Assembly (NCBI GenBank): GCA_001779505.1
Contig: MFKH01000017.1
Location: 1-27,520, forward strand
DNA length: 27,520 bases
Direction: 5' to 3'
Source of the DNA: Candidatus Jorgensenbacteria bacterium GWA1_54_12
Lineage (GTDB): Bacteria > Patescibacteriota > Minisyncoccia > UBA6257 > GWB1-50-10
The notes beneath the pieces were generated by a model that ran no database searches, had not been told where the DNA came from, and saw nothing but the letters and a program-made list of their open reading frames with translations. Positions 1 to 7,259 of the stretch are shown one piece after another (positions within the stretch are counted from its first letter, which is position 1; each line of letters starts with the position of its first letter). A program made the position numbers and the translations under genes.

Positions 1-1
1 T

Positions 2-601
2 GCAAACTATGCCCTGAAGCCAGGGTACAGCGGCGTTGCGGTGTATGCAAAAGAGAAACCGGAGAAGATAGAAAAGACGCTGGGGCATGCGCGACTTGAT
101 GCCGAAGGGAGAATATTGCACCTTGAGTACCCAGGATTCATCCTCATCGTTTTATACATACCTCACGGCGGCAGAGAAAAGGAAAATCTCGGTTACAAGC
201 TTGAGATTTACGAGAGATTATTTGAGTATCTGAAACCGCTCCAAGACAAAAATGTCATTCTCGCGGGCGACTTCAACATCGCACATAGGGAGGTTGACCT
301 CGCGCGCCCAGATAACAACAAGAACAATATTATGTTCACGCCGGAAGAACGCGCGCAGATAGACAAGCTTCTCGCACTGGGGTTCACGGACACGTTCAGA
401 ACGCTTCACCCGGAGGGTGGCAACTACTCATGGTGGCCGTATAGGGTGGATGCGCGTGAACGGAATCTCGGCTGGCGGATTGATTATATGTTCACCTCAA
501 AAACGCTGACCCCTCAACTCAAGAAGGCGTTTATTTTGAGCGATGTGCGCGGGTCGGACCACTGCCCCGTGGGTGTTGAATTAACCGATTTCGGAGATTG
601 A
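2..601 (+). CDS. xthA: Exodeoxyribonuclease III, 5'-truncated by window edge
   Basis: The reading frame is open from base 2 and enters the window mid-protein, so the true start lies upstream. The product belongs to the exonuclease III / AP endonuclease (endonuclease-exonuclease-phosphatase) family, which cleaves DNA at abasic sites and degrades 3' ends during base excision repair. Visible family marks are a GYSGVA segment at the start, the GDFNIAH motif holding the metal/active-site Asp-Asn pair, a WWPYR segment, and the C-terminal SDHCPV motif with the catalytic Asp-His. The C-terminus is complete and stops at TGA. Its last 21 bases overlap the end of the convergent cysteine hydrolase gene. 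Assignment to the family is secure; the substrate preference (exonuclease III or AP endonuclease) is not visible. Confidence 0.93.
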   Translation, partial: ANYALKPGYSGVAVYAKEKPEKIEKTLGHARLDAEGRILHLEYPGFILIVLYIPHGGREKENLGYKLEIYERLFEYLKPLQDKNVILAGDFNIAHREVDLARPDNNKNNIMFTPEERAQIDKLLALGFTDTFRTLHPEGGNYSWWPYRVDARERNLGWRIDYMFTSKTLTPQLKKAFILSDVRGSDHCPVGVELTDFGD

Positions 602-1186
602 TAGATTCTCCCAAGACACCGCATCAGCCCAATTCCCGAGAGGTGTTTTACAAAGCGCTTCTTTCTCATACTCATTCCCCGAAAAGGCGTCAACGGCTTC
701 TTTGAGAATCTTTACCTTGTATCCACGAAAACAGAACTCCTGCGCCGTGCAAAGAACACAGCAGTCAAGCGTCAGCCCGATGAGCAGGACTTCTGTATCA
801 CTTTGCTTGCCGATTTCCCGCTCAATCCATTCGCTAAACCTTTTCGGGTCTTGATACGGCAAGCCGGGCTTTTTGGTTGGGTCGCCAATATTATCCCTCA
901 CCCAAATTGGTGAATTCATGCACTTTATCCAAATGTCCTTGTCTTTCACGGAATCAGGGATCTCCGACTCGTAGCCCCACTCACCCGGTCGGCAGAGATC
1001 AACTGGGTCGCTGGGTCTCGGCTGGCGATAATCGGATACAATCTCGGCTATCTTCAGATTGTGTTTTTCAAGAAATGGCACGAGGGTATTCTTTATGAAA
1101 CCAACAGCCGGGCGCGGTCTGTAGCAGCGCCCGCCTTCGGCGGTGAAATCTTTCTGAAAATCAACTGAAACGATTTTGGTTTTCAT
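581..1186 (-). CDS. Isochorismatase/nicotinamidase-family cysteine hydrolase
   Basis: This 201-residue protein has the layout of the isochorismatase-like hydrolase family. The catalytic triad is visible as Asp9 in VDFQKDF, a lysine near residue 88 in DIWIKCMN, and the nucleophile Cys143 in LTLDCCVLCTA. Family members hydrolyse amide or vinyl-ether bonds, and the nicotinamidase branch is about this size, so nicotinamide deamidation in NAD salvage is possible but unproven. The ATG lies 7 bases after the relE stop codon on the same strand, so it is probably co-transcribed as the third gene of the relBE operon. No Shine-Dalgarno sequence precedes it. Its 3' end overlaps exonuclease III tail to tail. 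Confidence 0.85.
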   Translation of the reverse strand: MKTKIVSVDFQKDFTAEGGRCYRPRPAVGFIKNTLVPFLEKHNLKIAEIVSDYRQPRPSDPVDLCRPGEWGYESEIPDSVKDKDIWIKCMNSPIWVRDNIGDPTKKPGLPYQDPKRFSEWIEREIGKQSDTEVLLIGLTLDCCVLCTAQEFCFRGYKVKILKEAVDAFSGNEYEKEALCKTPLGNWADAVSWENLSISEIG

Positions 1187-1192
1187 AATCCA

Positions 1193-1453
1193 CTATTTGT
1201 ACAACGCGCCGTGAGTTCCAATTTCAAGAAAAATAACTGCTTTATTCCCTGCGTGGAGGTAAATTGCTCTCCAATCTCCCGTAATGTTAATGCTCCACTC
1301 GTCCGCTCTGTCCCCTGTCAACGGGTGGTTATTGAGTATGGGGTCAAATGGATCCTTCGCGAAAATCCGCAGGCGTTCATTGAATTGCCTGCGAATTTTG
1401 GCCGGAATTTTTCCACATTGTTTTCTGAAATTCCGGTGAAAAATAACGTTCAT
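1193..1453 (-). CDS. relE: RelE/YafQ-type mRNA interferase toxin
   Basis: The 86-residue protein matches the RelE/ParE toxin superfamily in size and pattern: an N-terminal helical part with many Lys and Arg residues, the central segment GDWRAIY, and the C-terminal IGTHGALY typical of RelE/YafQ-like toxins. Such toxins cleave mRNA on the ribosome and are neutralised by the antitoxin encoded upstream. The start codon overlaps the antitoxin stop codon as ATGA, the usual translational coupling for toxin-antitoxin pairs. Activity is not shown by the sequence. ParE-like gyrase poisoning is the alternative, but the YafQ/RelE-like C-terminus favours RNA cleavage. Confidence 0.87.
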   Translation of the reverse strand: MNVIFHRNFRKQCGKIPAKIRRQFNERLRIFAKDPFDPILNNHPLTGDRADEWSINITGDWRAIYLHAGNKAVIFLEIGTHGALYK

Positions 1454-1728
1454 TTGGCATTGAGATACTTAATTGCCTCTTCAACATTGGAGAATGCCGG
1501 CGACAGATTTCTCCCCTTCTTTACATCTTCGGCGATCTTGTCCAGACGCTTCCGCACCGTTTTTTTCAATGTGCCCTCAACAAAGAAATGTACCTCCTTT
1601 GTACGGATAAATTGTTTCAGGTATGCGTTGACAACGGTAGAAAGCGGCATACCAAGCTCCTTGGCAACCTTTTGCGCCTTTTCTTTCGTTTCCCTGTCCG
1701 CCTTGATGTTGATGACCACTTTTGCCAT
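1450..1728 (-). CDS. relB: RelB/DinJ-family antitoxin
   Basis: This 92-residue protein begins with a ribbon-helix-helix-like segment (VVINIKADRETKEKAQ, then LGMPLSTVVNAYL) characteristic of RelB/DinJ antitoxins, followed by a charged C-terminal part that would wrap the toxin. An earlier in-frame start at 1773 exists, but it lies upstream of a very good promoter (-35 at 1759-1764, -10 at 1737-1742), so the ATG at 1728 is chosen. The message then begins within about one or two bases of the ATG. A 6-bp inverted repeat spans the -10 and reaches the start codon, which fits autorepression by the RelB-RelE complex. The gene is coupled to relE by an ATGA overlap. Confidence 0.87.
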   Translation of the reverse strand: MAKVVINIKADRETKEKAQKVAKELGMPLSTVVNAYLKQFIRTKEVHFFVEGTLKKTVRKRLDKIAEDVKKGRNLSPAFSNVEEAIKYLNAK

Positions 1729-1743
1729 ATACCCAAAGTATAT
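1727..1743. promoter_or_regulatory. Candidate RelBE operator (inverted repeat over -10)
   Basis: ATATAC and GTATAT form a perfect 6-bp inverted repeat separated by 5 bases. It covers the -10 box and reaches the first bases of relB. Ribbon-helix-helix antitoxins bind such short palindromes, so autoregulation is inferred. Confidence 0.5.
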
Positions 1744-1764
1744 ACAACGGATTACCGCTGTCAA
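1737..1764 (-). promoter_or_regulatory. relB promoter, leaderless type
   Basis: Read on the minus strand, TTGACA (1759-1764) and TATACT (1737-1742) are separated by 16 bases, close to sigma-70 consensus. Only 8 bases separate the -10 from the relB ATG, leaving essentially no 5' leader and no room for a ribosome binding site. Confidence 0.8.
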
Positions 1765-1788
1765 CGAGGGCAATATCAGCCCGTGTTT

Positions 1789-1941
1789 TTACTTACTTAT
1801 GTTTGCGCTCAAGCTTGTATATTTGCGTATCATAACATCGTGCTGATGCACGGGCGCGGAGAGAACGCATCCCTGCTTCTCAAGCTCACGCTCGAGGGCT
1901 TTCATGTCGGCAACTTTAAGTTTTATCTCAATCTCGCGCAT
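1789..1941 (-). pseudogene. Truncated CYTH (CyaB/ThTPase-like) domain remnant
   Basis: A 50-codon frame starts with MREIEIKLKVADMKALE and continues to APVHQHD. This is the N-terminal pattern of CYTH-superfamily proteins (class IV adenylate cyclase CyaB, thiamine triphosphatase), including the EIEIK motif that binds triphosphate. Intact family members are usually about 170-200 residues. Here the similarity ends after roughly 40 residues, and the frame stops 25 bases upstream of the relB -35 box. I read it as the surviving 5' end of a CYTH gene, possibly cut by the event that placed relBE beside it. A functional micro-protein is the less likely alternative. Confidence 0.6.
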
Positions 1942-1997
1942 TTTATTGGGGAAATACGGCCAGCCACCATGACTGACCCCGTTCTCCCCTTCTCTAA

Positions 1998-2699
1998 CTA
2001 CGCCTGCAGATGATTGATTAAGTCCAACCGTTTAATGTTCACTTTTTCATCGCGGGTTAACATAAAAATGATTGCTTCAACCGACTCCTTCGGATCAAAC
2101 ATCCAAGGTTCGTGGTCTAAGTATTTATCTCCTGCTTTCTCGAATATTTTTGTCTCCATTCCCCCGGGATAGAATCCCATTACCCGCAGATTTTTATTAT
2201 CAAACTCCTTCACCATCGCCTCGGTGAATCCCTGCATTCCAAACTTCACAGCGGAATAAATCGTGTGATAAAAACCCGACGGTATTTCCACCCCTGCGAT
2301 ACTCACGATGTTCAGTATCTGGCCGAATCCAGCCTTTTGGAGCTTGGGCAGCAACGTTCTGGTTACCAGTAAATGCGAAGCCAAGTTGACATTGACGAGC
2401 TCCAGTATCTTCTCGGGCGGAGCATCCACAGTATTCCCTTCAAGCCATACACCCGCGTTGTTCACGAGGATATCCAAATCACCCATTCCGGAAAACGCGC
2501 CGACTACACCATCGGGAACGTTGAAATCACACACCACTCCCGCCGAAGCGCCAGTTTCTTTTACCGAATTTTCTACTTTTTCCTTATTTCTACCGTGGAT
2601 GATGACCTGCGTTCCCTTGCGGACAAGGGTAGCGGCGAGCAGTTTGCCCAAACCATCCGTAGAACCGGTGATTAATGCTTTTTTGTCTTTCAAATCCAT
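1998..2699 (-). CDS. Short-chain dehydrogenase/reductase (SDR)
   Basis: This 233-residue classical SDR has the nucleotide-binding motif TGSTDGLG (residues 11-18), the NNAG motif near residue 80, and the catalytic Ser133, Tyr148 and Lys152 in the order VSIAG then YSAVK. An Arg-Asn after the second strand (HGRNKE) suggests NADP(H) preference. The length is typical for the family, but the substrate cannot be read from the sequence. A promoter with its -10 seven bases before the ATG marks the start and implies a leaderless message. The gene is flanked by the CYTH remnant downstream and the HAD gene upstream on the same strand. Confidence 0.92.
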   Translation of the reverse strand: MDLKDKKALITGSTDGLGKLLAATLVRKGTQVIIHGRNKEKVENSVKETGASAGVVCDFNVPDGVVGAFSGMGDLDILVNNAGVWLEGNTVDAPPEKILELVNVNLASHLLVTRTLLPKLQKAGFGQILNIVSIAGVEIPSGFYHTIYSAVKFGMQGFTEAMVKEFDNKNLRVMGFYPGGMETKIFEKAGDKYLDHEPWMFDPKESVEAIIFMLTRDEKVNIKRLDLINHLQA

Positions 2700-2706
2700 A
2701 CGCGCA

Positions 2707-2735
2707 ATTTTAGTTCAGGACGTAAGTGGAAGCAA
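2707..2735 (-). promoter_or_regulatory. SDR promoter, leaderless type
   Basis: On the minus strand, TTGCTT (2730-2735) and TAAAAT (2707-2712) are 17 bases apart. Seven bases separate the -10 from the ATG at 2699, so transcription should begin at or next to the start codon. Confidence 0.65.
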
Positions 2736-2747
2736 TCACATTCCTCT

Positions 2748-3125
2748 CTATCGTTTCCAATACGCCTTAAACTGCTCTATCTCTGACACGAGGGTCTCTG
2801 CGGTTTGGCCAATGTAACGAATGGCACGGTCGTCAACATAAAGCCACGCAACCGGTTTTCCCGGATTCTCCCCTCGCATTTCCGGATTATCGTTGATGAA
2901 ATCAGCGGGGATGGAAAAGCGCTCGCAGTATTTCTTTAAGAATTCGGTCCCGCGCGTGGAAAAAATCAGGATTCTGAACCCTTTTTCCTTGAGAAGATTC
3001 ATCGCCTTAATCGTTTCCGCTATCGGCTCCTGGACGTCGTCGTGAGAAACGAAACCGTTGTATTGAGCAACAACCCCGTCAAAATCAAAGGCGATGATTT
3101 TTCCTTTCTTCGGTTCTTCTTGCAT
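2748..3125 (-). CDS. Small HAD-superfamily phosphatase-like protein
   Basis: The 125-residue protein contains HAD motif I as FDFDGVV (Asp14 nucleophile, Asp16 acid/base), motif II as FSTRG near residue 55, and motif IV as LYVDDRAI (Asp98-Asp99), with little or no cap domain. This compact form resembles the phosphatase half of polynucleotide kinase/phosphatases and other C0-type HAD enzymes. It would hydrolyse a phosphomonoester in the cytoplasm, with substrate unknown. The ATG at 3125 lacks a Shine-Dalgarno sequence. A TAGTAT box six bases upstream could act as a -10, but no convincing -35 is seen. The gene is transcribed divergently from the sugar-binding protein. Confidence 0.85.
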   Translation of the reverse strand: MQEEPKKGKIIAFDFDGVVAQYNGFVSHDDVQEPIAETIKAMNLLKEKGFRILIFSTRGTEFLKKYCERFSIPADFINDNPEMRGENPGKPVAWLYVDDRAIRYIGQTAETLVSEIEQFKAYWKR

Positions 3126-3226
3126 GCCTCTATACTATCCCCTCCCCTGGAAAAAATAAAACCATTCTCAACAAGGCGTGTTTGGACTTCATCAAGTTTC
3201 GAAATGATTAGCTTGCGAACTATAAG

Positions 3227-3235
3227 TGGTATAAT
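3227..3235 (+). promoter_or_regulatory. Extended -10 promoter of the sensor operon
   Basis: TGGTATAAT is a perfect extended -10 (TGnTATAAT). The -35 region is weak, as is usual for this class. Seven bases separate it from the ATG at 3243, so the operon message should be leaderless. Confidence 0.75.
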
Positions 3236-3242
3236 AAAACAC

Positions 3243-4316
3243 ATGAAGAAAATTCTTTGGTTAGTGGGGTTGGTCGCTCTCGTCGCCGTCATTGTCGGAG
3301 GCGCGGTGTTCGTGTATTCAAAGCGTTCTCTGACGGCCGGCGCTCCCACCGTGCAGGGAAATCCGCCGGTCATCATTGGTTTCGCATTGGGGGCATTGCG
3401 CGAAGACCGGTGGCTTACCGACGAAAACCTTTTCACAGAGCGTGCCGAAGAGCTCGGCGCCATCGTCATTAAGGAAAACTCAAATTACGACGTGCCGACG
3501 CAGATGTCGCAGATAGAGAATCTCGTAAGCCAGGGAGCGAAAGTCATCGTCATTGTGGCAGCTGATTCCAAAGCGATTGCGCCCGCCGTTGAATCGGCCC
3601 GCAGTGCTGGCGTGAAGGTGATTGCCTATGACCGCCTTATCAGAGACACTGACATTGACGCATACGTTTCCTTTGACAATGTGAAAGTGGGTGAACTGGA
3701 GGCGGAGGGGGTGCTTGCCGTCGTTCAGAAAGGCAAGTTCGCATATATCGGCGGTGCGCCCACAGACAACAACGCATTCCTGGTCAAACAGGGCTCTATG
3801 TCCGTTCTTAGTCCGAAAATTGAGAGCGGCGACATACAGCTTGTGCTTGATGAGTTCACTCCGGACTGGGACCCGGCCGAAGCATACAACACCATGAGGG
3901 CATATCTCGCCACGGGCGGGACCGTTGATGCAGTAATCGCCGCAAATGACGGGACGGCATTCGGCGTCATTCAGGCGCTCGCAGAGAAGGGGCTTGCGGG
4001 GAGGGTGCCTGTGTCGGGACAGGACGCAGAACTCTCGGCGCTCCAGCGGCTCGTGCAAGGCACACAAACAATAACGGTTTACAAACCAATCAAAGCTATC
4101 GCAAATGAAGCTGCTAATCTCGCCGTGGCGATGGCAAGAGGGGTTGTCCCGGAAACAAAAGTTACCACCCATAACGGTAAGATGGATGTTCCTTCCTATT
4201 TTCTTGTTCCCGTCGCCGTTACCAAGGAAAACATAGCGAATACGGTTATTGAGGACGGTTTCCATACCTATGCCGAGATATATCAAGTACCCTCAACTCC
4301 GGAGACGCCACGGTAG
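3243..4316 (+). CDS. XylF-like sugar-binding protein, membrane-anchored
   Basis: The 357-residue product starts with a hydrophobic segment (about residues 4-27) after MKK. It has no lipobox cysteine, so it is probably anchored by an uncleaved signal. The rest resembles periplasmic-binding proteins of the D-xylose-binding (XylF) type: IGFALG and REDRW near the start, then QMSQIENLVSQGAKVIVIV, VIAYDRLI and YVSFDNVKVGELEA, and AANDGTAFG and PVSGQDAE in the second lobe. It should bind a sugar outside the membrane. No permease or ATPase follows. The next gene, 15 bases downstream, is a membrane histidine kinase, so a sensing role is more likely than transport. The ATG at 3243 is preferred over a frame extending upstream because the signal sequence and promoter fit it. 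Confidence 0.85.
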   Translation: MKKILWLVGLVALVAVIVGGAVFVYSKRSLTAGAPTVQGNPPVIIGFALGALREDRWLTDENLFTERAEELGAIVIKENSNYDVPTQMSQIENLVSQGAKVIVIVAADSKAIAPAVESARSAGVKVIAYDRLIRDTDIDAYVSFDNVKVGELEAEGVLAVVQKGKFAYIGGAPTDNNAFLVKQGSMSVLSPKIESGDIQLVLDEFTPDWDPAEAYNTMRAYLATGGTVDAVIAANDGTAFGVIQALAEKGLAGRVPVSGQDAELSALQRLVQGTQTITVYKPIKAIANEAANLAVAMARGVVPETKVTTHNGKMDVPSYFLVPVAVTKENIANTVIEDGFHTYAEIYQVPSTPETPR

Positions 4317-4331
4317 CGCCCCGGACAATTC

Positions 4332-6212
4332 ATGCGGAGCATACGGACCCGCCTTTTAGTTTCATTTTCGGCGATTATTGTGGTTCTCCTCGCCTTGAGC
4401 GTAGTTTTTGTATTTATGCACCTTACTCTCATCAAGTGGTACAAGGATATTACTACCAACATGATTGACGAGTATCGCCTTACGGAAGTGAGTACCGAGT
4501 TGACCAACTCATTCATAACACTTGCCAAGGCCATTAATGACGAATCCCTTCAGGACCGGTATGACGGTTTGCGCGCCGAAATCCAAATGCTCTTCTCAAA
4601 ACTTGATTCGTCTATTGTGAACAAATCAAGTCAAGTAGCTTATCTCGGCCTCAAAAACACAGTGAACAGACTGGCTAGAGAGGTGGATGCGGGCATAAAT
4701 GCTGTGCGGGAAGGAAATATTTCCATTGTCGGCTCAACATACGACACGGCACTCCGCCAAAGCTATTTCGTGGCGCAAAATACGGGGGTTCTCATCCTTA
4801 ACGAACTTCGTTACGCCGAGCAGGTCCAGGCAAATGTCGCTCAAAGTGAGTTTTGGAGCAGGGTGCTGGGTATTGTTCTTTTTGTTTTGACCGCTATCGC
4901 CGCCGCGGTATATTCAATCCTCTCTTCCCGCCGCATCGTGACGCCTCTCGGCAAACTGACGAAAGTGGCTCAAGGCATTACCGGCGGGAACTTCAACCTT
5001 TCAGTGGGGAGAGAATTACTTGATGAAAGGGATGAGACGGGCATTCTCGCGCGGTCGTTTAATGTAATGATTCGCTATCTTCAATCAACCATTCAGGAAC
5101 TGGATGCCGAAAAAAGAGGGGTTGAGAAAAAAATCGTGGGGCGCACGCACGAGCTTCAGGAAGAACAGGCGCGGTTTCTCGCCTCCATCTACAGTTTGCC
5201 TTTGGGATTTATCTTGGCCAACACGGAACACGTTCTCCTTCTGAAGAATGATTCGGCGAATGCGGCCTTGGGATTGCCGCCCGGGAATTTTTCAATACGT
5301 ACGGCGATGCAGGCGCTCGGGGACGCGATTGACATGCAGGGGAAAATTGAAGAATGCATGACGAAAAAAGAGACGATTGTGAGCGATGTTGAGCATAGAA
5401 ACAAATTCCTCAAACTTTTCTTTGCACCCATTGCCCTGTCGCCCGGCTCCGACGACATGATTGGTTATGTCATTCTTCTTGAGGATGTCACGGAAGCGAG
5501 ATTGCTTGAACGGACGCGGGATGAATTCTTCGCCATCGCTTCACACGAGCTCCGAACGCCTTTAACCGCGATTCAGGGGAACACAGAGCTCATACAGGAT
5601 TTCTTCGCGGAGAAGGTGAAAAACAAGGAGGTGTTGAGTATGATTTCCGACATTAGAAACGCGAGCGCGCGCCTTATCACCCTCGTGAACGATTTTCTGG
5701 ACGTATCGCGCATAGAACAGCACAAAATAAAGTTCAAAAACGAACCCATTTCCGTCGCCGCTATCGCAAAAGAAGTTGTGAAAACGTTCACGACCGCGGC
5801 GAAGGAGAAAGGGCTTTCAATGCACATCAAAACTACCCGCCTCCTCCCGGACGCTTTCGGTGATGCCGACCATGTGCGGCAGGTGCTTATCAATCTCGTC
5901 GGAAACTCGGTGAACTACACCAAAAAAGGTTCAATCACCATCACGCTCGCTTCGGAGGGAAAATTCCTGAAAACTTCGGTCACTGATACCGGAATCGGCA
6001 TTTCCGATGAAAGCAAGAAACTGCTTTTCCGAAAGTTCCAGCAGGCGGGAAGAAACATCTACACGCGGGACGTCACGCGGGGAACGGGCTTGGGATTGTA
6101 CATTTCAAAACTTTTGATTGAAGACATGAAAGGAACGATATGGCTTGAGAAAAGCGAGGAAGAAAAAGGGAGTACGTTTGTTTTCACGCTCCCCTTGGCC
6201 AGTGTGATATAA
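4332..6212 (+). CDS. Membrane sensor histidine kinase (HAMP-PAS-HisKA-HATPase)
   Basis: This 626-residue kinase has a first membrane helix at about residues 11-33, an external helical region of about 140 residues, and a second helix at about 175-197. A HAMP linker follows, then a coiled segment, a PAS-like domain (about 280-390), and the kinase core. The H-box is ASHELRTPL with His405 as phosphoacceptor. The N-box carries Asn521/Asn525 in NLVGNSVNY, G1 is DTGIGI near 552, and G2 is GTGLGL near 584. The external helical bundle has no obvious small-molecule pocket, which fits detection of the sugar-binding protein encoded immediately upstream. The TAA stop overlaps the next gene's -10 box. No Shine-Dalgarno sequence precedes the ATG. 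Confidence 0.95.
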   Translation: MRSIRTRLLVSFSAIIVVLLALSVVFVFMHLTLIKWYKDITTNMIDEYRLTEVSTELTNSFITLAKAINDESLQDRYDGLRAEIQMLFSKLDSSIVNKSSQVAYLGLKNTVNRLAREVDAGINAVREGNISIVGSTYDTALRQSYFVAQNTGVLILNELRYAEQVQANVAQSEFWSRVLGIVLFVLTAIAAAVYSILSSRRIVTPLGKLTKVAQGITGGNFNLSVGRELLDERDETGILARSFNVMIRYLQSTIQELDAEKRGVEKKIVGRTHELQEEQARFLASIYSLPLGFILANTEHVLLLKNDSANAALGLPPGNFSIRTAMQALGDAIDMQGKIEECMTKKETIVSDVEHRNKFLKLFFAPIALSPGSDDMIGYVILLEDVTEARLLERTRDEFFAIASHELRTPLTAIQGNTELIQDFFAEKVKNKEVLSMISDIRNASARLITLVNDFLDVSRIEQHKIKFKNEPISVAAIAKEVVKTFTTAAKEKGLSMHIKTTRLLPDAFGDADHVRQVLINLVGNSVNYTKKGSITITLASEGKFLKTSVTDTGIGISDESKKLLFRKFQQAGRNIYTRDVTRGTGLGLYISKLLIEDMKGTIWLEKSEEEKGSTFVFTLPLASVI

Positions 6213-6213
6213 T
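6205..6213 (+). promoter_or_regulatory. Extended -10 inside the kinase stop codon
   Basis: TGATATAAT (TGnTATAAT) overlaps the last codons and TAA stop of the kinase gene. Nine bases separate it from the ATG at 6223. It could give the two response regulators their own near-leaderless transcript in addition to read-through. Confidence 0.55.
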
Positions 6214-6222
6214 TTGGAACAG

Positions 6223-6615
6223 ATGGAGGAAATTTTTCTCATTGAAGATGACCCTCTCATGACGCGGATGTATGAGCGGGTTTTGCGACTGAACGGTTTT
6301 TCTTTTACCATCGCGCAGAACGGCAAAGAGGCGCTTCGGGTGTTGCGAGAAGCAGAACCGCTCCCCCGCCTTGTTCTTCTTGACATCATGATGCCAGAAA
6401 AGAACGGTTTGGATGTTTTGCGGGATATGAAGCAGGACCTGCGCCTTAAAGACATTCCCGTTATCGTCCTCACCAATTTGTCCGCCGGCGAGGAAGCGGG
6501 ATTGAAAGCACTCTCGCTCGGCGCGGCACTGTATCTTATAAAAAGCCAGTACACGCCAAAAGAAGTGGTCGAGAAAATTAGGAGCATTCTCAATACTCAA
6601 AATGATACTCAGTAA
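6223..6615 (+). CDS. Single-domain response regulator (receiver only)
   Basis: The 130-residue product is a bare CheY-like receiver. It has an acidic pair in LIEDDP, the phosphoacceptor Asp54 in LLDIMMPEKNG, the Thr switch in VLTN, and the conserved Lys in YLIKSQ. No DNA-binding or enzymatic output domain follows. A TTG nine bases upstream is in frame, but the ATG at 6223 is chosen because the -10 box at 6208-6213 would place transcription after that TTG. It is the likely phosphate acceptor for the kinase just upstream. Its last 14 bases overlap the second regulator gene, which suggests coupled expression. Confidence 0.93.
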   Translation: MEEIFLIEDDPLMTRMYERVLRLNGFSFTIAQNGKEALRVLREAEPLPRLVLLDIMMPEKNGLDVLRDMKQDLRLKDIPVIVLTNLSAGEEAGLKALSLGAALYLIKSQYTPKEVVEKIRSILNTQNDTQ

Positions 6616-6982
6616 CAAAACCATTCTCCTTGTTGAGGACGACACCGTCTTGGCGAGAATGTACAGAAGAGGCATAGAGATTTCGGGAGGGAACGTGATA
6701 GTTGCGGAAGACGGAGAGCAGGCGCTCAGCACGCTCAAAACGGAAAAGGTAGACGCCGTGTTGCTTGACCTTATGATGCCGAAAGTGAACGGCTATGAGG
6801 TGTTTAAGAGGATGAAGGATGATGAGAAGATGAAGAGTATTCCGGTTATCGTGCTCACGAATCTTGACGAGCATCCCGAATACATTGAGCGCGTGACCGG
6901 AACCACTGCGGAGGAATACCTGGTGAAATCAAACGTTTCGGTGGACGAAGTCATCAAAAAAATCGCCCAGCACGTTGGGTGA
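6602..6982 (+). CDS. Second single-domain response regulator (receiver only)
   Basis: This 126-residue protein is another stand-alone receiver, with the acidic pair in LVEDDT, phosphoacceptor Asp56 in LLDLMMPKVNG, Thr switch in VLTN and conserved Lys in YLVKSN. It resembles its upstream neighbour closely enough that a tandem duplication is plausible. With no output domain in either receiver, the signal must pass to another protein, for example a downstream phosphotransfer protein or a motility or secretion component outside this window. The ATG lies inside the end of the first regulator gene, overlapping it by 14 bases, with no Shine-Dalgarno sequence. Confidence 0.93.
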   Translation: MILSNKTILLVEDDTVLARMYRRGIEISGGNVIVAEDGEQALSTLKTEKVDAVLLDLMMPKVNGYEVFKRMKDDEKMKSIPVIVLTNLDEHPEYIERVTGTTAEEYLVKSNVSVDEVIKKIAQHVG

Positions 6983-7031
6983 AAAGGGAAGAAAATCACG
7001 GGAACAGGAATCATCAACGTGGAAGTGCCGA

Positions 7032-7184
7032 CTATCTTTTCCTGACATCTGCCCAGAGAGAGATTATCCCCAAGGCCAGAAAGAGTTCCGCCTCAAGCCA
7101 ATTTTGTTTTTGAAAAGCTTCAATTAAGGCAATTCCAAAAAAGATTATAAATACCGCGATGTTCGTGAATTTTGGAGCGCTCAT
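7032..7184 (-). CDS. Small two-helix membrane protein (hypothetical)
   Basis: A 50-codon frame starts at ATG 7184 and ends at TAG. The product has one hydrophobic stretch at about residues 9-22 (AVFIIFFGIALIEAF) and another at about 33-44 (ELFLALGIISLW), with a basic tail VRKR. This reads as a two-helix inner-membrane micro-protein. I recognise no family. It fills a gap otherwise empty between the second response regulator and the exonuclease. The evidence for coding is the clean hydrophobic pattern and the intact start and stop. No strong promoter was seen, only a weak TACAAA box six bases before the ATG. Confidence 0.5.
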   Translation of the reverse strand: MSAPKFTNIAVFIIFFGIALIEAFQKQNWLEAELFLALGIISLWADVRKR

Positions 7185-7259
7185 GGGTTTTTTGTAAACC
7201 ATAACTATCCCGTTTCTAGCTGTTTCTATTTCGTCAGAACTGAGACAAACATACCACCC

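Noticed and set aside
1211..2013. Two plus-strand frames opposite relBE and the CYTH remnant
   Set aside because: They cover the confident relE and relB genes on the other strand and show no motif.
3480..4286. 268-codon minus-strand frame opposite the sugar-binding protein
   Set aside because: Antisense shadow with Cys/His-rich random composition and no family pattern.
3243..4316. Xylose ABC transporter operon
   Set aside because: Only the binding protein is present; the following genes are a kinase and receivers, with no permease or ATPase.
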